Positions 1-13,700 of a stretch of 64,000 bases of DNA are shown here, piece after piece. The number at the start of each line of letters is the position of its first letter. Position 1 is the first letter of the stretch. The translations under genes were made by a program, and so were the position numbers. This stretch comes from Parelaphostrongylus tenuis. Lineage: Eukaryota; Nematoda; Chromadorea; Rhabditida; Metastrongylidae. The notes beneath the pieces are model-generated. The model ran no database searches. It was not told the DNA's origin and worked only from the letters and a program-made list of their open reading frames with translations. The stretch is from contig JAHQIW010004571.1 of NCBI GenBank assembly GCA_019055375.1, forward strand, positions 62,001 through 126,000. Direction: 5' to 3'.

Positions 1-1608
1 TTGTTGAACAACTGCTTCTATCAGCATATCGTTGTGATGTAAATGAAGTCCATTTTTGAAGTTATTCTATGGTTCGGTAAAGATCTTCATGTTCATGATA
101 GTAACGCTGGCTGCCCAATGCTTCCATACCACCTTTGCACTGACCAAGTCGAGCGCATATCGTAAGTCATTGGAAACAAAACACGATGACTCCCTGCGTG
201 CATGTTCACTTAACTGAAGCACTGATTCTCAATTATATTGACAATATATACCCTATCAAATCCTTTTTGAATTTCTGCAAGTTCGCAATGCTTTTTGACT
301 GAGGGTGCTCAATCGAATTTCTTGGAGAAGACAGGCAATAACACAATGGGATTGGTGTCGCCGATATCACAGGTCTCCTTTTTAAGCAATCAAAAGTCGA
401 AGTGCTTTTCCATTGGTTTCAAACCTCGCCTTACGAGTGATGTCACGTAAAATGCTGAAAGGATCTGTGGATGGCCATTGTCAATCGATGAGTGCGTTCT
501 TGGGATGTTTGGGTTTGATCCTATTCTGATCAAGCATGTCTATACTGAGCTACTAGCTTGTCAGGTCGGAAAGAAAAAAATCTTTCTGAGAATTTTCCAT
601 TTCATTTGAGGAAGTTTCGAGATGTGTGTGTGTTTACAAGCTGCTGATGGCATTGCATAAGTTACCTTTGGTGTACCAATTCAGAAGTTTCAACAATTGA
701 TTCTTTTCAAGACTGAGATAAAACAAGCAGTTATTCATGTTAATCGTGAGACCTGCTTTCTTGGACTCCATTCCATTCGGAAACATCAAAAACTTTGAAC
801 GATGGAGGCATCGTTTATGTAGAACTGGGTCAACAACAACATCTATTAGGCCAATTCTTCTATGAACCATAATGTCAGCTAACTCATTATAGTTGCACTG
901 TTTCTTACCGAGAGATTTCCAAAATGAAAGTCGGAAGAAGAGCGTGAGCGATTTTCAACCACTATAGATTTTCCAGTGTAGCGCAGTGAGTATAGGTGCC
1001 CCGCAATCACATAGGCGTTGGTTCGACCTTTGTCTTATGCAAACATTGCTCACTAATCGTACAGGATAAGTTTTCAATAGACTTGTCTGGGAGCATAAAA
1101 AGCTCATCGTTAGTCCTCCGCAAGTCATTGTATATGTGGATATGCATTCATTGAGCTCAACGATACTATATAAAATCAGAATCCGTCACGACTTGGTCAA
1201 CCCCATATTCTTTTACACTTCTAACCTTCCATATTTCCTATTCATATAGTCTTATCCGATGTTCTTCAGGCATTTTCATGGGGCGCTAATTTCGTCAACG
1301 ATGACTTTGTACCAATTTTACCCAGCTTCAAATACGTGAAAAATTACCTTGAGTTCGTCTTCATCGTAGTTCTATGTTCGAGCTAGGACGATAATCGTTT
1401 TCAAGGCAACGAATTGTCAAACATCTTTCTGATCGTATGCACACGATCTGAGCTGTTGACCAGAGTTGATTTTAATTGAACAGCTTCTAATGTTGTGGGA
1501 ACGAACTCTTTGAAAATCACCTGAAATAACTCATCGCTGTTGATAAATAAAAATTGTATCATTTGATTGGCTGTATCTAAAAGTTGTACAATGTAAAATA
1601 TTTTTTAG
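1..1608. other. No gene seen; intron or upstream sequence
   Basis: The first exon of the window enters with a split codon, so this stretch is probably the intron before it. Only short chance ORFs and AT-rich sequence were seen. Confidence 0.5.
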
Positions 1609-1763
1609 CATCGCAGCGAATGGAGCATAGTCGAGAAGATGGTGAAATGAAGAGTTTGGAGAGAAAAACTCAACGATTTGAGGTGGAGTCGCCAACCAGA
1701 GAATCTGGATACGGCACAACATCGACATCATACGATCAGGAACTGGGTGATTCCGTCATAAAA
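1609..1763 (+). CDS. cla-1: cla-1-like exon 1 of window
   Basis: Acceptor TATTTTTTAG, donor AAA|GTACGT. Enters with two bases of a split codon and leaves in phase 0. Encodes a charged, hydrophilic segment (RMEHSREDGEMKSLERKTQR and on) with no domain. The entry phase shows that at least one coding exon lies upstream of the window. Confidence 0.65.
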
Positions 1764-4700
1764 GTACGTTAGAGATGGAAGAAACGTACTGACATAGTCG
1801 ATTAGAAAATAAATATACTGGGACTGGGCGCATTATTCTGTGCAATGAGTGGACGAATAGAAATTCTACATTTATTTTTGTATTTGTTCATGACTATTCA
1901 TTTTTTAAGCAGGCAGATCAGATGTATGATGTGTTGGACGATACAAGTGAAATACGGGAAGGAGCGCGCTCCAGAAACGACTCGCGAGCGGACGACCGCA
2001 GAGACGACTTCGATTTTACCTACTCGGACGTGCGATTTGCCGAGATCACCAACGCGAATTTCGATGACGACAAGTGGTTATTTTCAAGTTCATCATTAGA
2101 ATTTATCGAATGAACGCAGGTTTTCCATACTTGAGATGATGCCAGTGAAGCCTGACACTTTCCAAATTTGTAGCTCTACATATATTCAAAACGCTTTACT
2201 CTCATGGAAAGCTTTCTCTTGACTTTGAAAATTATTAATTAGATGACTGCATTACTAAGACGGGCAGAAAGTGAGATAAATCAGAAGGGGACACTAAATA
2301 GCACGCAAAAATCCAAAATCAAGGTGTATCTTCTATTGACTGAATTGCTCATATTTGAGTCACGCGCCAGCATTTTCCGCTTTCATGTTATGTTATGAAC
2401 CCCGAGGCGAGTGTGGCGCAGGAAAATCAGAGATGGCACACAACACGCACGTTGTCTGTGATTCGATCTTAAGTTTCAGGCCCATCAAGCCCTCTTTTAT
2501 TGTGTCATTGTGTTGGCACTTATCATGTTGGGATAGATAGCATCAATGAGTTGATACACATCACACTTCGAGACATTGTCAAGAACAAATATGCCTCTTC
2601 GAATCATTTTCAAAAACAAACATGCTTTCAGTCATCTCTCTTCAATGAATTCGAACGCATGGCACATTTTTTTTGAGAATTCGTCGCCATTAAGAACTTG
2701 GTTTCGGTTTTTTGTTATTGAGAATATTCAGATTTACTGAGGTAAGAGAAAAAGTAATCCAACACTTCGAGTAGAAAAAAATTGCTGTTCAATTTGCTTC
2801 ATAAGCGAACCGTGGTCGACGATGCTGCAAGGCATCTCAAGATAGTATCCCAAGTTACGAAGGATGGAAGTGTGCAGCTTTCATCAGGCGCAACAACAAC
2901 TGGACTGTACGGGAAACGAATTTGTGAGGTCACGGATACTTGACTATCATCTCATCACAATAAATAGCTACTTCTTCAGTTTCAAAGAGTAATGCCGTGA
3001 TGGTTCCAGTGTCACTCGATGCCATACGAATTGCCCCCGTGGCATTCTGCCAGTTAATACTGCTACTTTCTTGGCTGAGAAAGTTTCTGGAGTTAGAGGA
3101 ATGTATAACATGGTTCACCTGACTGCTTTATGCTACTGCTTTGACAACCTTGGATATACTGCTGTAAAATGATCTCTTCTGTAGATCGCAGTTGAACAGC
3201 TAGAAGCACCTGAATCCACGATGGGACGACAAAGTGTTGAAGTTTTGACAGCATGCATAAATGCCTCGGAATCAGCACTCGTTTTAAAACTTCTTTTGAT
3301 ATTTTATCGGCAAGAATCCCTCAATTGAAAGCAACGTACGTGTCTTGCTGGTTATCAGTTATCTACTATTTAACTCTGGATTGTTTTTTTTCTCGATGCA
3401 ATATCTCATGAGCGGACATGAATTTTTCAGTACTGAGAAATATTCTGAATTTGAATCCTCATAATGTGTTAACATATCTTTAGCACCTAACGCACTGACA
3501 AATCACAGCGTCTCATTGTAATTAGTATTTATTAAGTATTGACATTAGTCAATAATCAGTAAGGACAGGGCAGTAATCAGTAAGGACAGGGCAAATCCAT
3601 TTCTCAAGGTCGTCATTCTATTGCTCGGCTCATAAGATTAGAAAGGTCTTGAAATAGATTTAGAGGGCTATTATATCCTACCTGTGGACATTATAGTGTC
3701 GAAATATCACGTTATCTGTTGATGAGTCTACCAGCGCTGGGCGATTTGGCACTTATTTTTTCCATCTTTCTAAACTGAGTTTTTCTTCTCCTCTTTCTGC
3801 TCAATAAAAAACAGGCCTTCCGTCGCTCTAAATCATGTAGAGTGTATAATAAAAATCTTTAGGTACAAAGTCAGCGTGCACGATGATTCAGGTATGGTAG
3901 ATGCAGTGGAAATGGATGACGCTTTGTACAATCGAGAGGTTAGCTGTAAACACTTCTTGATGTACAGACTACTTAAACAAATTTGTGAATAATTCTGTTT
4001 TGAATCTTTGTATTCAGCCTTCGGACACTCTTCGGGCCTTGCATTGCTTGAAGTAGTCATATATTTAGATTAATTGCAATTTGATTCCTACATTGTTTTT
4101 TCTCGGCTGCTCTAATTTCAACTGAAGTGATTTGTTTCGAAGTTCTGGATGCATTTGTTTCTTTGCAGAGCACAGATTGGGCAGGAGGAAGGACACCAAT
4201 GTGGACAACGGTATTCGAAGGCGACGAATCGGAGCAGCCCACATACGACGTTCTTCAACAGCAGTCCTCTAGCGGTTTGTTTTCTGAGTTCACTACTTGG
4301 CTATTATGTTTTGGAAGGAAACATGAACGATTTCTAGTTTAGCTAGCAACTACAGTTTTGTGAACATCCCACAAATTGTACAAGATGAGTAGTAAATAGT
4401 GTGAGGGAGGTGAAGAAATAAAATAATTCTGCTTAGAGAACTTGAATAGGTAAAAATTTCAAACAGGGTTATTTTTATTTAACGGCTTCTAGCGGTGCTA
4501 TGATGTCATAAGCATACCCATTCATGTGGAGTGATGTGCAAAAGTTTTGCGTCAGACGGGACTCGAATCCGCACTTCACCCTATCTGGATGCGCGTGCTT
4601 TAACCCGTTGCACTACCGACGCCTGTTTTGCCGCCACTTTTTCTATAAAATTTAATTCTCTGCATGAAGAATAAAGAATAAAGCACTTGGTGCTGATCAA

Positions 4701-7700
4701 ACCTCGAGGTATGCGCCATGCATTCGTCTTTAATTTCTGACTTCTTTTGAGGTGATTGAATGCAATATGGCTTTTATAATGACTCGCGGTGGCTTCCCGC
4801 TGAACCGAGTCAGTGCTGTGTGTCCTCCCAGACAAGTCTGAGACCAGTCTGGCACCAATTTACCGACCGCTGAGCGATGGGTGGCTTGGTGAGCCATGAG
4901 AGTGAGATCGAACCATTGACCTCATGTGCAACGCAGAGCACCTCTAACCACTGGTTACCTCTAATCCATGTTATCATTATTTCAATGAATAGCAGAGTTC
5001 ATTCGTTCATATCGCGTGTGTAAGCTCCTCAGTGGTAGCCGGACAACACGCTTGGCATTGCACTATGCGCATGACGCGTAATATTTTCAAAATGTTTTAG
5101 CTAAAATTTATGAAAAGGATCTTTTGCTTTTAATTCACATACATCATTATGATATCCAATAAGGATCAAATCAATCACCAGGTGAAAATCAGCAAGTACT
5201 CAGTTGAGGAAAAATTTCCTTAACATTCATGAAAAAATTCAAATTTTTCGTTGTTTTACACAATATCGGCTGTTGTAAATTCATGGGGGTATCTGAGGAA
5301 TAGTGAGGGATCATAAGACTCATTAAGGTTTCATGAAGGTACAAAATACCGCTCTATATCAATTTCATTAAAGAAAGCCTTTGATTTAGTAGAAACGGAA
5401 ACGGTTATAGACGCTCTGGACAACCAGGGCGTTTCCACTCAATATATAATGATCCTTTGTGAGCTATATAAGATTTTACGACCAGAATATCGCCATTCTA
5501 CAAAAATATTACCATCGCCATAAGAAGAGGGGTTCGACAATGCGATACAATTTCGCCAAAATTGGTCATTGCCATCCTCTAAAATGTCATGCGAGCACTC
5601 GAATGGGACGATATGGGAGTGAAAATTGTCGGTCGACAATTACACCATCTTCGCTTTGCTGATGATATCGTCTTCATAACACCAAGCATCAGCCAAGCTT
5701 AAAGAATGTTGACCGATTTCGACAACGCCTGTGGAAAAATTGGTCTTCAATTAAATCTAACGAAAAGGATGTTCATCAGGAACGGATGGGCTTTGAATGC
5801 TCCAGTTACGACTATCTGGGCCGTGAAATCAACATAATGAACGACCTAGCTCCAGAGTTGAGCAGGAGGAAACGAGCGGCTTGGGCAACGCTTAAGAACA
5901 TCGAGAATGTAGTGAAGAGGACAAAAAACATCCGACTCCGTGCCTACCTTTTCGTATTGACGATTATCCCTGCCCTAAAGTATGCAGCAGAAACCTGGTC
6001 GCTACGTAATCAGGATGAAAGATCACTTGGCGTTGTAACGTGCAGTCGAAAGGTCGATGCTAGGCGTATCCTGTGTCTCGCAATTGAGAGAAAGGATCCA
6101 AAGTTCCGAACTACGTCAGCGATCGCAGATCAAAGAAGCCGTTCTACACGCCAAGATATCAACAATAAGGTGGGCTGGACACGTGATGCGCTTGAGCAAC
6201 AATCGATGGACGAGAGCTGTTACCGACTGGATTCCTCGAAATATTAAGCGCTCTACAGGAAGACCACCCACCCGATAGTCCGATTTCCTCACGTAAAGCA
6301 CTGAAGAAAGATATGATGCTCGCGGATCTCTAGAGGGAGGAGAAATCACTGGGCCACTCTTGCACGCGATAAAAATGGAATTGTTGCTGGTACCCGCTCG
6401 AGTCGCTCGACGATCAACGGGAAGATAGGTGATTACAGGTAATCTGAGAAACCTTTCCATACATGGTTCATCGCGATCGGAGCAAACATTGAGCTCCAAA
6501 ACGTCAAGCACCGTAACCAATTGTGCGCCGAAGTATGTTGGACGTCGAAGTATACCGTGAGACGAATAAACCATATTGTCAATTTTCATACAAGAAAAGA
6601 TTACGGTTGAATTCAGAAACTCATAGTCTTGAGATAACGAAAATATAAATGACCATGTATATGTACAAATGGTCAGTTTATCGATTTTCGAGCATTAATC
6701 CTAAGATTTTGTTCCTTTATGATTTAGAGTTATCTGAGTCAAACAATTATATTTCAGAAGATGGGAGTTTGTTTGAGGATGACACTTCTCACTACGCTTT
6801 CAAGGAGATTGAGTTTGACACAGGACCGAAACCTCCGTCATTGAACATTACGGCTCGTTCAAAAAGCGCTGCGAAGCCTTGGGTGAGCAGAAAATTTGTA
6901 GCCAATACTATAAATACGGCTGCTTTCAAACTTATCGTTGTGTAGCGAAATCATTCGGAAAGGAATATGACACGAGTCTGTGTAGCTAAGTCAGATTTAT
7001 GCATATAGAGAACCTTATCGCCGAATTCTATAGAACGTTAACAAAAAAAAAAAATCTTCAGCAGAAGCTGCACATTCTGAGATTTTGTTTATTGTCTTCG
7101 ACTAGTTAGTGACGCAATTTTGTTTGACTTTTAATTGTTATTTTGAGAGTTCACTTCTTCAGCACCATAATTCCAGAGCGCAGTGGGAATCGACGCTTCA
7201 GTGGTCCCGCCAGTGGCTAGACCTACTCCCGCAATTACCATCACAACTGACGACGAGAAAATGGACAACGAGGATGAAGAAAGCGGTAGTGAGGACGATG
7301 ATGACTACCCTGACAAGGTGCTTTCTTTTATATATGAGGCATCGAGTGAAGGATTTTCTTGTAATCAATCAGAAATCATTTTTATTTGGTTGCCACTTGC
7401 GGTGGTATGATATTACAATATACCCAATAATGTAGAGTGGTGTGCAAAAACGTTTGCGTCAGCTGGGATTTGAATCCACATCTCATTCTTTCTGGGAGCG
7501 CGTGCTAAACCGTTGCACTACCGGCGCCTTTAGCTTGATACCGCAGATCAAGAATGTTTCCACGTATTTGGAACTACAGTTCCTAATAAGAGTAATATCT
7601 GACGTGTTAGCAACTTTACATATCTATATTATACATTTGATATTATTATTTGTATTACTCATCTATATTTCACTTAAGTGGCTCAAACAATATCATCCTT

Positions 7701-10700
7701 GACTTTTGAATCGTTTTTAATTTTCCACTTTTCTTTTTTTTTTCTTTATTGTTAAATGCGTGATCTTTTTTCTTCAGTCGAATCGTTGTCTTGCCATCGT
7801 CATCTGTAGAAACGGTCAGGATCGATTCAGTTTCGCCAATGCTTTGAGGGTTTATTAAATGTAGATTTTCTTGGAAGCAAGAGGGAACCGTTGTAGAACG
7901 TTCAGGTCTTCACTTTGAGAAGGCTTTGCTTGTTGTATATTGGAAGAGAGTTTGGTGCCTTGCAAAAATAAGCCTCCTAAGGCGAAAACGAATTTGACGA
8001 CTGTGGCGCAACCGTTAGTTCAGTAATCGGTCGAGGGCGACTGAACGGGCTGATTACACCTCATACTAACCATTATCAATGGTAATATAAGCTGTTAAAT
8101 TTTAACCATTGGGGAACAAATGGCATGTATAGTATCCGTTGACAAATGAAGAAACGATCTTTTTCGCTGCAAGGGGAATCTTTTCATACGAGTGTTAGTG
8201 ATCATTCGAAAGCTTGAATCTTTAATTGCTGCACCACGTGGAATTTTGTTTCGAAAAGACTCTCTTTAAACGGCGTAACATTCAAAATAATATTATGTTT
8301 CACACCGGCCGCGCGCTTTTACTGTTACATCGCTGAAAGGAAAGCATATTTACGTGTAGAAGAAATCTTGTAGTATTAGATACATTCACTTCATTCAGAG
8401 TTTCTTCCAAAGCGAAAAAATCAAGTTCAATGGCAAAAATTACATTCCACATGTGAGTCGCGCTAACGCAATCGATCGATCGCGGAACACCGTATCGAAT
8501 GCATGGTCAGCAGACACCCCACACTAGTTGACAAAGAGATGCGCGTGTTTGAAACTCGATCTTATCTTCCCTGCTACTCTGCAGTGGAACGGTTCTTCCG
8601 GAAGACATGCAAAACGTTGGAATCGTGAGAACTACGCTAGCGAATAGTTACTTACAATTTGATTAAAGATTTCTGTCCTGCAAGAAATATGCTTGTGTAA
8701 AATCACATGTTTGTTTCTGCTAAAGTGTTATAAAAAAGCTTTTTCAGAAAAGGGCTGCGTAGCGCACTAACCAGAGATTCAAGCTTTTGATTACTAATAC
8801 TCTTATGAAAAATTGTCTAGCAAAAGGGATTGTTTCTTAATTGGTCTTCGGATAATATGCAAGAACTGAAGCTAATTTCTTCAAAATCACTACATTGAAT
8901 TTCCATCATCTCAAATTTATAGCTTTTACGAGGTCACAAATCTTTGAGGGCGCGCCATGGTTTGTTGGCTAAAATATTTTCACCGCAAATTCTCGCCAGG
9001 ATGTTTGAAAACTTGCTCGCTAGTGAGCAAAAGGTGTGGCTCACTCATAAAATACGATATTATATTATACATTGTGTAAATACGGTATATATGGCTCTTC
9101 AAAAATCACTCTCAAGCTCTTCAAGCCAAACTCTTATCAGAATTCGTGGCCCGAACATTGGAACAGGATCTCAGGAATCCACTACAAGAGATTGAGATTA
9201 CGTATTGATTTCATCTTTAGTATACATCAGCTTTGAAAACACGGTTTGGGAGAAACAACTCCACATTGATTATTAGGTTTAACTGTTGTAATGTTGGATA
9301 TGTTTTATTGCGATGTTGCATTATTGCGCAGCACAAAAAAATTGAGATTTTTTCACCGATTTCCATTGCACCTAGCTGGTCATGCTATTGCAGACTATGG
9401 TTTCCATTATGGACGTCTTGACGATGGTTCTTTACCGTTGTTGTTGCGCCGGCGTTGGTGGTGTAATGGATGGTTCTATCTTCCCTCATCAAACATAGCA
9501 ATTCTAACGCTAATTTCAGAGTAGTATTTCGGTGCTTCGTCTTTATCCACCTATTACAAAGTGCCATCCATCGTGATAATGTGAAGCATCAACAGAGAAA
9601 GTGGTTGTAAACCGACCTTGTTTTGATCGCAGGAGAACCGATCTTTTTTTTTTGTTAATCAAGCTGCTGCACAAGCTATCAATAGACATTTTATTCGGCT
9701 AACGTTTCGATGTGTGTTATCTTCTTCAAGCCGATGATTTGAGTCGATCGTCCACTATCGTTCGTCCTCGTTATAGATCTTCGTCTTCACCTAATTAGAG
9801 TCGAACCTTCTTCGGTGAGCACCGCTCTAGAAAGAACCTCACTCGACGATGTCCTTACATACATGATGAAGCGTATGATAATTAGCTATGGAAAACTAAT
9901 TAACTGGAACGCAACGATGGTGAAGATTCACAACGAGCATGAACGACAGTGGACGATCGAATTGAATTATCGGCTTTGAAAAAAAAAATAAAACTCGTCG
10001 AAACGTTAGCCAAGTAAAAGCGTTCATTGACAACCTCGTGTCATAGGTTTAATCAACATCGAAAAGAAGACGTTCTTATCGTTGCTCAGATAAAGCGCGA
10101 AAGAATTACTAATGACAAGCTTTCTTTGTTTTTCGTTCGTTCATTCGAGTCTGCTTTGGCTGTAGATTTTTCTGGCTCTTGAATTTACTCGCGGTGTTCA
10201 ACTTATTTCATAACGACTTAAGTAGTTGTTCCTGAGCCTGCTCCACTACACGTCATCAAGTGATCACTTTGCAACTTTAGTGTCATGTCTGATGTTGAAA
10301 AAAAACGAATCTGCCACGTATTACCGACTGATCTAGTGGAAGTTGAAATAATTGAATATCTTTCAGCTTTTCTAGTTATTTGAGAATTCATTGGGTCATT
10401 GTGGTCTTAATTTTGATGGATCATGATCATCATTTGAATAAATCTACGTTATGTCTTAAAAAACTTAAAAGCAAAAAGAAATAGGTTGTAATATTCTGCC
10501 ATTTGAAATAAAATTCCTTCCGCCCTCGTAACGGTGTGTAGTGGAATTTGTGTGAAAGTGGATGCGCAATGAATAGAGACTCGAAGGACCCAGCTATTTC
10601 TTGCGATGCTCTATTTGACACCTACCTGATAAGATTTCAGATTGTTGCTGCTCCGGTGGCACCAACTCCTAGTTACGAGGAAGTCGAGCACGAACGTGAA

Positions 10701-13700
10701 CAACAAGAGCAGTTTGGTAAAGAGGTCCGTTTCAATCGTCAGTCTTGACGAAAATTACTTTGATTACCTTTTTTCTTTCATATTATGAAATTTCGTCATT
10801 ATTTCAGGTATTGCAACAAATCCAAGCGTTTGGAGAGGCTGCTGACGATGAATTTGATGTGCAGTGGGCGAAGTCAACGCTTCAGAAGACTCAAGGAACG
10901 CATGAAGTGAGCCTAGAAATAGTAGAAATGTCTGCCTATTACTGTTTACCGCATGTGCTTAATTTGTGTTGTAACCTTATACGTTTGTTTCTATCTCACA
11001 TTTTCGCTTACAATATCTGACCTTCATGTCGAATCAGATGCATGAAATTTATAAAACAGATGAGCTTGCAGGCGGAAGAAGTCACTGCAGAAGCACCTAC
11101 ACTGTCGATATCGGAAATCTGCTCGCTATCCAACCAGGTCCATCATTACTTCCTTCCTGGTCTATCGCTACTTTTAGTTGTTTCAAAGTCTTCTTATTAC
11201 CTTTCCTTAACATCTTTCTTAACTCATTTATTCCACAAAAACTAATACAAGTGAAAACTGATGAGTAATTGTCAACAGAAATTCCAAAAAGCACACTTGA
11301 GAAGTTTTTTGTTAACAAGCCGTTTGAGTTTTTTTTTTGGCGTTAGCCAATATAAAAACAGAAAATGATTTCGGTGCTTGAGAATATCCGGTTGTGAGCA
11401 AATTTTTCACGACGTCTTCTGAAGCATTTATGAGAACTACAAAGAACTGATTTTGTTACGTAAAAACGCAGAATATTTTCGAAGCTCTACTTGAGTGGTT
11501 TGTGCAAAACCTCTTTGAAAAAAGTTTTGCAACGGTGGCTCCGACTCAACTGTTATCTGCTTGCTCTATAACCCATTGCCAGTTCTCGCAAAGCTACACT
11601 GTGAAGTTCATTTTTTCAAATTATAGTATACACTACGCATCTTACTACTGTACAATGAGTTGATATATCTGTTCTGCGTTAGGGTTATCCGAGGCTCAGA
11701 TTTGACCACGCTATGAGCCCCCGTTCATATCTGATGAAGAACTACGCGAAGCTGAGATCCGTTTTCCACGAAAAGAACGCTATTTTCCATTTTTGCGCGG
11801 CTTCGAGTGAAAATTGTTCTTCATATCCTCGCGGACCTCATCTGATTTGATTACCGTACTACGCGGTTTTTCACCTTACAATCTGATGAATCAGTTCAAA
11901 ACATGCTTTCGAATATAACGAGCTTCCTTCCTGTAGTGATCTCGTATGAAGCTCTAAATCTCTCGGCGTCGATCAATCCTTAAGGGAATCGCTATACATT
12001 CGACTTCAATTTTCAGCTTGTTTGAGGGTGACTGAATGCATATGTGGCCTTTGCATTGTCTCGCGATGACCTACCGATGTATCAGATCACTACTGCTATT
12101 CTCCCAGACAAGTTTTATTCACCGGAGGGATGGAAGGCTTGGTGAGCCTTGAGCGCGATATCGTGCCATTGACTGATCAATCATGCGTGCCGCAGAACAC
12201 CTCTAACCACTGCGCCACATGCCTCTCTAATAACGCTTATCTTGTGTAAACAAGGTACTAGATAAAGTTACTTTTCATTTAACCGCTTTAGCAATGGTAA
12301 AATTTCGTAGATATGCCCAGTAATGTAAAGTGATTTGCAAAACTTTCCCGTCAAGCGGGACTTGAACCCACATCTCACCCGATCCGGGAGCGCGTGATCT
12401 AACCCCTTATACTGCTAACGCCTATTTTGCACACTACTCTTTCTACGCTGCAGCACATCTGTCTGTCAGCCGCCAACCTGATATATGCGAGACAGATAGA
12501 TGTGCTGTAGCGTAGAAAGAGTGGTGTGCAAAATGGGCGTTAGTTGTATAAGGGGTTAAAGCACGCGCTCCTGAATAGTGAGGTGCGCGTCCTAGTCCCG
12601 GTTTGACGCGATCGCTTCGCACATCACTCTATACTAGTGGGTATATTATGATAGCACCAGACAGTTTCGAAATTGATAGAGATTTTTTGTTACTGTTCTA
12701 TCATGGCGGCGCCACTTGAGGCCTTCGGTTAAAACGTATTCTTTTCTGTTATCTGACATATGTATAATTATCTGATAATTCAAATCAAGTGAATTTCAAA
12801 GGTAATTTTATTTCTCATACTGCTTGTTTTAAACGCCGAACCAGTCAAAATGAGACTTTGTTTTACATTTTGAGATTTCTCTCCTGATAAAAGTTTTTCT
12901 ATAACAAAATTTGAACTATTAGATAGAGCAAATCTTTCTGATTAAGAAAATATGTTTGCTCTTTAGAAAGAACTTCTCAGAGCTCTGCAATTTGCACAAG
13001 AAGAGTGGGTTTGAAAGGTCTGAGTGTGAAACCCTATATTCTTTCCGTCGTTACGAAGCTCGAAGAAGTCCTTTCCGAAAGCCAAATATACCATTATAAT
13101 CGGAAAATTTTTCTCTATCTAAAGACTAAAGTTCATTACAACACAACTTTTATTCAGTTAGAAATCTTCGAATGAGAAACAAAATCTTGTTATGACTGGT
13201 ACGACGCCAAAATAAGCTATTTGGGAAATTAGACATGCTATTGAAATTCACTTGTTGAGCTATCGACTAACTACCGAAGCGTTTTGCAAAAGCAAAGAAT
13301 AAGTTTTGAACAAAGGCCTCAAGTGGCGCCGCCATAATGGATCCGATTTTTTGCACCATTGGGAGATTTTATGGTATATTCTTCACCAGGTGGCACATTT
13401 TTCAAACTTTGATTTTGATGTGTAAATACAATCATTCTTTTTATTTAATTACCCGCTTTTAGCAATGGTATTATGCAAATATATATCCAATAATACTGAG
13501 TGATATACAAAACTTTGGACGTCAGATAAAAGTCGTACCCGCATTTCGCCCTTTACGGAACGCGTGCTGACCAGTTACACTACCTATTGTTGCTACTTGA
13601 CAGGCCATATCGGCGTTGAACCCAGTTACCAGTTTACTTTTGTGATTATAAAGAATTCTTGACCACGAAAAAAATCGGGTGTCATATTTTACCCTCTACG

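Noticed and set aside
3555..3600. Direct repeat CAGTAAGGACAGGGCA
   Set aside because: Two perfect short copies side by side; a simple local duplication without further structure.
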